Shown: piece after piece, positions 1-4,743 of the stretch
Numbering within the stretch: position 1 is the first letter of the stretch
How the letters are laid out: the number at the start of each line of letters is the position of its first letter
Assembly (NCBI GenBank): GCA_964530165.1
Contig: CAZGYE010000315.1
Span: 1-6,580, forward strand
Length of the DNA stretch: 6,580 nucleotides
Origin: CAZGYE01 sp964530165
GTDB taxonomy: Bacteria > Planctomycetota > Planctomycetia > Planctomycetales > Planctomycetaceae
Direction of reading: 5' to 3'
Notes under the pieces: model-generated
Told to the model about the DNA's origin: nothing
The model's input: only the letters and a program-made list of their open reading frames with translations
Databases searched by the model: none
Position numbers and translations under genes: made by a program

Positions 1-213
1 GCGGACGTGGCATTGCAAATCTCGATCAAGCCGATGGTCTGTCACGGCAGACCGTCATCAATCGCACCTTTTTCTGTCGCCCCTAACCCAACTTCCCCAG
101 TAAGGTGGAAAAGTGGGTGAGTTTGAAATTTCCTCGGCGGTTTTCTTGACGTAAGTCATTGTTGGAACGACCGGCTGATTGGGTTAGCATCAACTCAATC
201 GGAGGGACTTTCC

Positions 214-489
214 ATGAACAAGACGCGGAGACATTTCACAGGTGAACAGAAAGCTCAGATCGTCCGGCGACATTTGGGCGGCAAGGAGCCCGTTTCCAAG
301 CTGGCGGACGAGTTCGAGGTCCAGCCCAGCCAGATTCCCCTCTGGGTTAAGCTGGTGCAGAAGAACGAAGTCATTTCGGAACTCATGGAGGACAACGTCC
401 GCGCAAAAAAAGCCAATGGGGAACTCGGAAAGGACGCTGGGTTCGTTGGAGGAAGCACGGCAACGGATTGCCGTCTCCGTGGACCATGA
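214..489 (+). pseudogene. IS3-family transposase OrfA remnant (helix-turn-helix protein)
   Basis: This reading frame begins at an ATG with a good Shine-Dalgarno (GGAGG at 201-205, 8-nt gap). Residues 1-45 resemble the DNA-binding half of IS3-type OrfA proteins: a basic start (NKTRRHFTGEQKAQIVRRHL) followed by a helix-turn-helix stretch containing KLADEFEVQPSQI and then LWVK. The next segment, LVQKNEVISELMEDNVRAKK, looks like the leucine-zipper/C-terminal part of OrfA, but it follows LWVK directly. The 25-30 residues I would expect between them appear to be missing, suggesting a small in-frame deletion. After about residue 72 (GELGKD) the frame no longer looks like transposase: it runs out of frame through orfB sequence to a stop at 487-489. 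A short DNA-binding protein could still be made, but no transposition activity is expected. Confidence 0.75.
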
Positions 490-646
490 CAACCACGTCC
501 GCTTGCACAGCGCCCTCGGCGACATCACGCCGGCTGATAAACTCGACGGCTTGGAGAACGTGATCTTCGCCGAACGCGACCGCAAGCTCGAAGAGTCGCG
601 GCTCCGGCGCCAGCAGGCGCGTCAAGCTGTGCGGGAGGTTGCCTGA
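431..646 (+). pseudogene. IS3-family transposase OrfB, C-terminal fragment only
   Basis: In the +1 frame relative to orfA, the segment from about 431 to the stop at 644-646 encodes roughly 71 residues that match the tail of IS3-type OrfB integrases: SLEEARQRIAV, then NHVRLHSALG, ITPADKL, and a basic end including FAERDRKLEESR. The DDE catalytic residues of this family lie upstream of this tail and are absent, so the protein is dead. Two positions that are normally Tyr in this motif (DHxNHVRLH and SALGxITP) are Asp here, consistent with further decay. The join between the orfA remnant and this fragment is near 425-435 and is best explained by one large internal deletion of about 200 codons of orfB. 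Confidence 0.75.
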
Positions 647-710
647 TGCAGCCCGCTTCAACATCAATGCGAAAACCCCACCAGAAATCTCTCAGCAACC
701 AGAACCTGTT

Positions 711-1556
711 CTAGATGATGAACTTCGGTCTGCGTGCCGTATCCTCGTCCGTCACGATTACGTAGTCCTTGTGGTCGCGGATGTAGGTGACCGGATAATC
801 GTCGCCGGCCTGGCCGAACACCGCCAGACGCAGCACGGTGTTGGCCCAGTCGAGCGCGATGCCGTTACGGCAGTAGAGCCGAATCCGCTTGGCGCCGAGA
901 ATCTGGCGCATGCCGAGCGTGATCGCCTTGCGTGGGAAGTTGACCAGGTTGCCCCCCACCTCCGCACGGATGCAATTGATCGTGCTGGTGAAGTCGTTGA
1001 GAGTGACCAGTCGCGGGTCGGAGTCCTTCACGTTCGGCTCCGGCTCATTGAAGGCGATGTGACCGTGGATGCCGATGCCGCCGTAGCACGTGTCGATGCC
1101 GCCGACCGATTCGATCTTGCGCTTGAGCGTCTGAACATTCCGGTGGTCGGGGAACGTAAGCTGCCGGGCCGGGATCATGAGGTCCCGCGGAATCTTGCTG
1201 AAGAAGATCTCTTGCATCTCGCCCTTGAAGCTGAGCGGATGGCTCGGCGGCAGCACAACGCCGCTGTCGTCGCAATTTTCGTCCATGAAGAAGAACCAGC
1301 ATCTCTTCAGGCTGATCTTCTGGGTGTTGATCCTGTCAACCAGGAGCGGATACTGGCCGACCGGGCCGACCGGCAGAATGAGCTTCGTAGGCCGGCCCTT
1401 GACGTTGTTCGCCCGAATCTCGCCGGCGATGCTCTCGGCAAGCTGCTGGTGCAGGGCGTCGACGTCGTTGACGACCTTCAGACGCTTCCCAGCCTTTTCC
1501 AGCATCTGCCGGCGCGACAGCCTGAGTAATCGACGGACTTCCTCCTGCCTGGTCAT
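711..1556 (-). CDS. Glucosamine-6-phosphate deaminase/isomerase-like protein (NagB family), divergent active site
   Basis: The 281-residue product belongs to the NagB/RpiA-type sugar-phosphate isomerase family. Classical NagB converts glucosamine-6-phosphate to fructose-6-phosphate and ammonia in the cytosol. Visible landmarks are FFFMDEN (residues 88-94), which aligns with the catalytic-base Asp72 region of E. coli NagB, and GHIAFNEP (165-172), which carries the counterparts of His143 (His166) and Glu148 (Glu171). Two departures stand out: the position of Asp141 is His164 (GIHGH instead of GNDGH), and the N-terminal phosphate loop reads LPVGPVGQYP (61-70) rather than the usual TGGTP-type loop. 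It also has about 40 residues before that loop. I chose ATG 1556 because AGGAA lies 7 nt upstream and the homologous part starts soon after; longer starts to 1664 add unlike sequence. Family membership is firm, but the substrate is uncertain. Confidence 0.85.
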   Translation of the reverse strand: MTRQEEVRRLLRLSRRQMLEKAGKRLKVVNDVDALHQQLAESIAGEIRANNVKGRPTKLILPVGPVGQYPLLVDRINTQKISLKRCWFFFMDENCDDSGVVLPPSHPLSFKGEMQEIFFSKIPRDLMIPARQLTFPDHRNVQTLKRKIESVGGIDTCYGGIGIHGHIAFNEPEPNVKDSDPRLVTLNDFTSTINCIRAEVGGNLVNFPRKAITLGMRQILGAKRIRLYCRNGIALDWANTVLRLAVFGQAGDDYPVTYIRDHKDYVIVTDEDTARRPKFII

Positions 1557-1558
1557 TT

Positions 1559-1597
1559 TCAGATTCCTTCGACAGGTGCTTGCATCGGGATAGGCAT
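1559..1597 (-). CDS. Possible 12-residue leader peptide upstream of the deaminase-like gene
   Basis: On the minus strand an ATG at 1597-1595 opens a 12-codon ORF encoding MPIPMQAPVEGI. It is preceded at an ideal 7-nt distance by AAAGGAG (1605-1611), the best Shine-Dalgarno in this part of the window and stronger than that of the deaminase-like gene itself. Its TGA stop (1561-1559) lies 2 nt before the ATG of the main gene, in a different frame, an arrangement suited to translational coupling. The SD of the main gene lies inside this ORF. No run of one amino acid suggests classical attenuation. It could be chance, or the relic of a start broken by a frameshift, but the SD and spacing make it worth recording. 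Confidence 0.35.
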   Translation of the reverse strand: MPIPMQAPVEGI

Positions 1598-1635
1598 CGC
1601 AAAGCTCCTTTGTTGGGAATGTTGCAGGTGATCGT

Positions 1636-1664
1636 GGTGTACTCGCGGAACGACATCGTGTCAA
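1636..1664 (-). promoter_or_regulatory. Possible sigma70-type promoter for the deaminase-like gene
   Basis: A perfect -35 hexamer TTGACA (1664-1659 on the minus strand) is followed after 17 nt by TACACC (1641-1636), which matches only three of six -10 bases. It would place the transcript start about 70 nt before the ATG at 1556, so the mRNA would include the 12-codon leader ORF. The weak -10 makes this tentative. Confidence 0.25.
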
Positions 1665-1789
1665 TCGTCGGCGTCACGGGCAGCCAGTCATTCCCCCGCG
1701 TCACTCTCCGGCCAACAGGCTCCCACTGCGAAACGGTCCTGTTCAACCGACGGCTCTCGAAACACTTACGGAGCCAAAGAAAGAACAGA

Positions 1790-1819
1790 GGCCGAGAGGA
1801 TGCGGGGATCCTCTCGGCC
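1790..1819 (-). terminator. Strong hairpin, probable Rho-independent terminator on the minus strand
   Basis: GGCCGAGAGGAT (1790-1801) and ATCCTCTCGGCC (1808-1819) form a perfect 12-bp stem with a 6-nt loop. Reading the minus strand, the stem is followed by a T-rich stretch (TCTGTTCTTTCTTT, 1789 down to 1776), which resembles an imperfect U-tract. On the plus strand no T run follows. It would end a transcript coming from the right, either the transglutaminase-like mRNA with a 3' untranslated region of about 380 nt or an unannotated RNA. It also separates that gene from the deaminase-like gene. It could instead be a dispersed palindromic repeat. Confidence 0.55.
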
Positions 1820-1851
1820 CGTGCAGGTGTGAACGGCAAGGTTGCCGTAAA

Positions 1852-1888
1852 GGTGGGATTGGCCCGTTTTCCAGACGGGCCGGTGGGA
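1852..1888. repeat. Hairpin with 7-bp flanking direct repeats
   Basis: GGCCCGT (1861-1867) and ACGGGCC (1875-1881) form a perfect 7-bp stem around the loop TTTCCAG. The hairpin is bracketed by the direct repeat GGTGGGA at 1852-1858 and 1882-1888. The TTTCCAG core is shared with the palindrome at 6561-6580, which suggests a family of small dispersed palindromes. The flanking repeat might be a trace of insertion or part of the repeat unit. Confidence 0.5.
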
Positions 1889-2118
1889 CTTTCACTCTCC
1901 TCGCGAATGAGCTGTCGGTGTCGACTGCCAATTCGCCAGCAATTTCTGGTGTCTCTCACTCACGCGGACAATGAATAGCAGACAGGGTGCCAATTGCACG
2001 GAAAGTTCGGATTCGAGCCGGCAGGGTAAAACGTAACATGTTGGAGGTGAAGGAGATACGGCCTTGAATGGCTTTCCAGAAAGCGATTTCTCACCGGCGG
2101 CAGGCCGTGCCGAATTAC

Positions 2119-2155
2119 AATTCTTACAACTGGTAAAACGTGTAATTCTTACAAC
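2119..2155. repeat. Spaced 12-bp direct repeat, candidate regulator-binding sites
   Basis: AATTCTTACAAC occurs at 2119-2130 and again at 2144-2155, exactly 25 bp apart. The second copy lies within a perfect dyad TGTAA-TTC-TTACA (2141-2153), the form expected of a dimer-binding site. The segment is AT-rich against its GC-rich surroundings. It lies just downstream of the transglutaminase-like gene and far from any start codon, so its target is unclear; a small-RNA promoter or a mobile-element trace are possible. Confidence 0.5.
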
Positions 2156-2163
2156 GCTGGCCC

Positions 2164-2215
2164 GGTCCTCGGGTTGCCGGTCACTCGGGTTGCCTGTCAC
2201 TCGGACGCGAGGACC
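2164..2215. repeat. 16-bp tandem repeat inside an inverted repeat, overlapping a stop codon
   Basis: CTCGGGTTGCCGGTCA (2168-2183) is followed directly by CTCGGGTTGCCTGTCA (2184-2199), one base different, and by a further CTCGG (2200-2204). On the minus strand each full unit contains TGA, and the unit at 2184-2199 supplies the stop codon of the transglutaminase-like gene. The whole is enclosed by GGTCCTCG (2164-2171) and CGAGGACC (2208-2215), a perfect 8-bp inverted repeat. The duplication could have arisen by slippage at the gene end. No T run follows on the minus strand. Confidence 0.6.
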
Positions 2216-3678
2216 TCGATTTTCATCTTGCCCAACACTTCGAGCAGCGGCACGAATGTCAGCATTGGGGAGGGGGCGTCGTCGGCGAAGCTGGATTCGG
2301 CCAGTTTGATGTGAGCGGCCCCAATGCCCCCGCGGCCCAGCGTCGCATCCAGCGGGATCCACCGGCCGCCGAGAAACGCTTCGGTCCACATGTGTCCGCC
2401 GAACTGGGAGCGGCCCTCGATGTACACCAGCCCCACCGCGATCCGCGAGGGGATTTTCTGAGCGCGCAGCATCGCGGCCAGCAGGACGGCGTGTTCGGTG
2501 CAGTCGCCTTCGAGCTTTCTGGCGACCTCGGCTGCCGAGGCCAGCGCGGTCGAGAAATCTTTCTTCGTCAGCTTCTCGTGGACGTAGCGTTCCATGCGGA
2601 GCGCGATTCTGGCCGGCCGGGTCTCGCCGGCGGCTGCACGCCGGGCGTGTTCGACGATCCGCGCATCACGACATTGCAGGAATCGGGTCGCCGCCAGGTA
2701 TTCCGGTTTCGCTCGGACGCTGATGACGCTGTCGGTCGGCTTGACGGCCGTGACGGTCAGCTCCGCCGTCTCCGGCCCGGTCTTCTTGACCTGCTGTGTC
2801 CCGCCGTCAACCAGATACTTCGACGGATCGGTCCCTGGTGTCGTGATCCGATAAACCAGGCGTTTGGTCTGGTGTGCGTTTCGGATGCGGGTTACGGGAA
2901 CCAAGGTTTTGACTGCCAGATCGAGCTCGGCACCGGCGATCGCCTCCAGGGCCACGGCTTCGGGGACCGTGTAGGCAACCATGCCCAGCAATCCGAGGTC
3001 GATTTTCCGCGCTTCCCCTTTTTCATCCAGATAGGCCCGCAGCGTGACCTCGGGGAGAATCGACTGAACGATCCTGACTTTCAAAAGGCGGTGTTCCTTG
3101 CCGTCGAGCAACCTGACCGGCCGAAAGTCGTCAGCGGTGATCTTGACCGACGTCACCTTGTTGAACGCCGGCTCGAACGTCTTGAACGACCGCGTTTGGC
3201 CCGGCTTCATCACAGCGATACGGAACTGCCGATCCTGATAGGCGGGCGATTTCGTGCCCGGCTCCCATTCGATCGTTCGCTTCTGCACCCGGCCGTCAAT
3301 GGTCGTCTCCAACCGCAGCCGATTACCGTCAACCCGGCCGCGGGTCCGCGTGGTGCTGGCCGGCGGGTTGTGCACTTCCATGAGGAACGACAGCATGTCG
3401 CCCTGCTCGGTTTCCTTGGTGGAGAGCGTGATCTGCATGCTGAGCGGTTCACCAAACCGCTTGATCTTCATGTGGTCTTCGTTTTTCGTGTGAATGATCT
3501 TGCGGTGGTCTCGCGTGACGATGCTTGTGGTCGTCCGTGAATAGCCGACCCGCTGAGCGCCGACGTAAATCACCTGCCAAGTTTCTTCGGCCGTTTGCGC
3601 GGCGGCAACTGTTTGTGCCCCGAGCAGCTCCAGGGCAAAGGAGGCGAGTAATACGGTGTGTCTGATGCAATGGTCCAT
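2197..3678 (-). CDS. Exported transglutaminase-like (papain-fold) protein
   Basis: The 493-residue product begins with a signal peptide: a short polar start, a hydrophobic core (TVLLASFALELLG, residues 8-20) and an AAA|Q cleavage site near residue 27, so it should be exported. The C-terminal quarter is a transglutaminase-like domain with GDCTEHA (391-397, Cys393), GGHMWTEAF (427-435, His429) and GRWIPLDAT (438-446, Asp444), a complete Cys-His-Asp triad. The roughly 360 residues between have no motif I recognise and look beta-rich. Proteins of this fold can crosslink, hydrolyse or deamidate peptides; the real substrate is unknown. I chose ATG 3678 because AAAGGGAG lies about 6 nt upstream and the signal peptide follows at once; the frame extends to 3780 but that part looks non-coding. 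The gene is divergent from the 227-residue gene and ends inside tandem repeats. Confidence 0.85.
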   Translation of the reverse strand: MDHCIRHTVLLASFALELLGAQTVAAAQTAEETWQVIYVGAQRVGYSRTTTSIVTRDHRKIIHTKNEDHMKIKRFGEPLSMQITLSTKETEQGDMLSFLMEVHNPPASTTRTRGRVDGNRLRLETTIDGRVQKRTIEWEPGTKSPAYQDRQFRIAVMKPGQTRSFKTFEPAFNKVTSVKITADDFRPVRLLDGKEHRLLKVRIVQSILPEVTLRAYLDEKGEARKIDLGLLGMVAYTVPEAVALEAIAGAELDLAVKTLVPVTRIRNAHQTKRLVYRITTPGTDPSKYLVDGGTQQVKKTGPETAELTVTAVKPTDSVISVRAKPEYLAATRFLQCRDARIVEHARRAAAGETRPARIALRMERYVHEKLTKKDFSTALASAAEVARKLEGDCTEHAVLLAAMLRAQKIPSRIAVGLVYIEGRSQFGGHMWTEAFLGGRWIPLDATLGRGGIGAAHIKLAESSFADDAPSPMLTFVPLLEVLGKMKIEVLASE

Positions 3679-3726
3679 CGGCTTCTCCCTTTGCGCTGGA
3701 ACGACCAGTTGGATTCGGTCGGTCGC

Positions 3727-3732
3727 ATTATA
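3727..3732 (-). promoter_or_regulatory. -10 element TATAAT for the transglutaminase-like gene
   Basis: A perfect TATAAT lies on the minus strand about 48 nt before the start codon at 3678, implying a 5' untranslated region of about 40 nt. No good -35 hexamer sits 16-18 nt further upstream, so it may be a weak or activator-dependent promoter, or a chance match. Confidence 0.45.
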
Positions 3733-3855
3733 TCGAACAATGCGCTTCTGGGGATACGGCGGCTTCGCTAATCGGCACAACTGGTTGCTTTCTGTTTGCG
3801 GCAGTCTTCGCCCAGGCGGCGCCGGCGGTGCATCACTCCCGGTGCGGCACGGAAT

Positions 3856-3895
3856 TTCGCGAAGAGTGGCGTCCCACTTCCGTTTCGGTCCGAAA
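3856..3895. promoter_or_regulatory. Two small palindromes in the divergent intergenic region
   Basis: The 300-nt gap between the two divergent genes (3679-3978) contains the perfect palindrome TTCGCGAA (3856-3863) and the dyad TTTCGG-T-CCGAAA (3883-3895). They lie 84-123 nt before the ATG at 3979 and more than 175 nt before the ATG of the divergent gene, positions where an operator could act. No strong plus-strand promoter hexamers are evident. Apart from these and the -10 element at 3727-3732, I see nothing else in the gap. Confidence 0.25.
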
Positions 3896-3978
3896 TGCGT
3901 GCTAGAGTTTCATGTTCGGCAATGCTGAAAAATGACACGTTCTCGGCCTTGGGCCGACAATCAAGGGGATATCAGACG

Positions 3979-4662
3979 ATGGGCTTCTTACAGAGGTTCC
4001 TGAAAGAGACGTATCACGGCGGTCGAGCGCCCAGGGGGGCCAGCAGTTTCGCAAACTTGACTGGCGACCAACTGGAAGCACACTTGGGCGTCGCTCGTTA
4101 CGGCAGTTTCTTTCTGACCGACGCGGTGCGCCCTTCCTACGATCTGGAGATCGTCCCCCGCGCGGGATTTCGGCACGATGTGTATCAGGACCGTGAAAGC
4201 GGCGTGAACATTCCGGTGCTGATGGCGGCCGCCTCACGCGAGTCCGTTCTCGATCTGTTTTTCGACTTGCTTGATCCATTGGGCGCCTCTGTCGACGTCG
4301 TTCTCGAAAGCAGCCACGAGCAGGACAACGGCAGTCACGTCGATCTCCATCGCGAACACATTGATCTGCCGGTCTTGAAAAGCGTTTTGTACGACTTCGA
4401 AGAGACACTGCTCGACGACGGGTGCCTCGGGGTCGCGGTGCTCAACCCGCGCTTGCCGCTGGAAGTGCAGTTCGACGAGCACAAACTATTGATTATGTAC
4501 GGCCAAGAGGTCGGTGAATTCGAGCACATCTTGGCCGATTATGACCTTCCCTCGAACGAGGACATGAAGTTCATCACCGAGGCGGAACACGTGCACTCCA
4601 GCAGCGACGAGTTCACTCGGCAATTCGAACAATTGAAATACCGCCTCGGCATCGATGATTGA
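3979..4662 (+). CDS. Acidic protein of unknown function, 227 residues
   Basis: I do not recognise this family. The product has no signal peptide or membrane segment and should be cytosolic. Residues 1-20 are basic and Gly/Arg-containing (MGFLQRFLKE, then GGRAPRG), while the rest is strongly acidic, with many Asp, Glu and His residues: DLFFDLLDP (92-100), SSHEQDNGSHVDLHREHIDL (111-130), DFEETLLDD (139-147) and a C-terminal SSDEFTRQFEQLKYRLGIDD. The segment GCLGVAVLNPRLPLEVQFDEHKLL (148-171) alternates like beta strands, suggesting a compact alpha/beta fold. The start at 3979 is set by AAGGGGAT at 3963-3970, 8 nt upstream; the frame is open back to 3796, but that part is Arg-rich and unlike the rest. 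The M14 lipoprotein gene follows 81 nt downstream on the same strand, so the two may be co-transcribed, although a palindrome array lies between them. Confidence 0.75.
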   Translation: MGFLQRFLKETYHGGRAPRGASSFANLTGDQLEAHLGVARYGSFFLTDAVRPSYDLEIVPRAGFRHDVYQDRESGVNIPVLMAAASRESVLDLFFDLLDPLGASVDVVLESSHEQDNGSHVDLHREHIDLPVLKSVLYDFEETLLDDGCLGVAVLNPRLPLEVQFDEHKLLIMYGQEVGEFEHILADYDLPSNEDMKFITEAEHVHSSSDEFTRQFEQLKYRLGIDD

Positions 4663-4674
4663 CATTCGATCGGC

Positions 4675-4715
4675 AAATCCCAGGGATTTCCGAAATCCCA
4701 GGGATTTGGGAAATC
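4675..4715. repeat. 18-bp-period array of perfect palindromes before the M14 gene
   Basis: The 15-bp unit AAATCCCAGGGATTT, a perfect palindrome around a central A, occurs at 4675-4689 and again at 4693-4707, and a third AAATC starts at 4711, giving an exact 18-bp period. GATTT-GGG-AAATC (4703-4715) adds a further dyad. The two units can also pair with each other around a CCG loop, leaving one A-A mismatch, to make a 15-bp hairpin. The array starts 12 nt after the stop of the upstream gene and ends 28 nt before the next ATG. It may be a regulator-binding site, an mRNA hairpin or a weak terminator; there is no T tract. Confidence 0.6.
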
Positions 4716-4743
4716 ACTCCGTCCCCCTCGGCAAGATGTTGCC

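Larger units (their letters stand above)
118..694 (+). mobile_element. Remnant of an IS3-family insertion sequence, internally deleted
   Basis: The segment holds the start of an IS3-type orfA and the C-terminal tail of the matching orfB, with everything between lost. Imperfect terminal inverted repeats can be proposed: the left end beginning TGAG at 118 and running to about 145 resembles the reverse complement of 671-694, which also begins TGAG. The inner parts share ATTTC and a TTTTC end, with a 4-nt length difference. IS3 elements usually end 5'-TG...CA-3', which fits. I see no convincing target-site duplication beside these ends, so the boundaries are approximate. At under 600 bp it is less than half the usual IS3 length and cannot encode a working transposase. 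The right end lies about 16 bp past the stop codon of the deaminase-like gene, so insertion did not break that gene. Confidence 0.7.
1598..2196. other. Repeat-rich gap without a convincing gene
   Basis: This stretch of about 600 nt lies between the deaminase-like gene and the transglutaminase-like gene, both on the minus strand. Reading frames on both strands give low-complexity, Arg/Ser/Pro-rich translations with no family motif, so I call no gene. What it does hold is a strong hairpin (1790-1819), a second hairpin with flanking direct repeats (1861-1881), a short dyad GCTTTC-CA-GAAAGC (2071-2084), a spaced direct repeat (2119-2155), a ten-base repeat GGTAAAACGT at 2025-2034 and 2132-2141, and tandem repeats at its right edge. 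It could contain a long 3' untranslated region, a small RNA, or the remains of an old gene. Confidence 0.6.

Noticed and set aside
1..117. Possible 3' end of a gene entering from the left edge
   Set aside because: All three plus-strand frames are open for 80-120 nt from the window edge, but this is too short to separate coding from chance, and no motif is visible.
83..187. Inverted repeat CTAACCCAA (83-91) / TTGGGTTAG (179-187) as IS ends
   Set aside because: Both arms lie upstream of orfA, so they cannot be the two ends of the element. The 9-bp match with an 87-nt gap may be chance.
639..1529. Long plus-strand ORF of 296 codons
   Set aside because: It lies antisense to the deaminase-like gene, whose frame carries recognisable active-site motifs. 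The plus-strand translation is Asp/Arg/Val/Ala-rich with no motif, as expected of a shadow frame in GC-rich DNA.
1336..1959. Minus-strand ORF of 207 codons overlapping the deaminase-like gene start
   Set aside because: Half of it is out of frame over a real gene, and the rest is Arg/Ser/Pro-rich and crosses two hairpins. The segment translating to MSFREYTTITCNIPNKGAL looks protein-like, but I could not connect it to any family.
2119..2204. CRISPR array
   Set aside because: The repeats are too short (12 and 16 bp) and too few, with either a single 13-nt spacer or none, and no cas gene is present.
2064..2309. Plus-strand ORF from a TTG start preceded by GGAGGTGAAGGAG
   Set aside because: The SD-like sequence is good, but the translation has no motif, crosses the repeats at 2119-2204 and runs more than 110 bp antisense into the transglutaminase-like gene.
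2311..3540. Long plus-strand ORF of 409 codons
   Set aside because: It mirrors the transglutaminase-like gene, which has a signal peptide, an SD and a full catalytic triad; the plus-strand product is Arg/Gly/Asp-rich without any motif.
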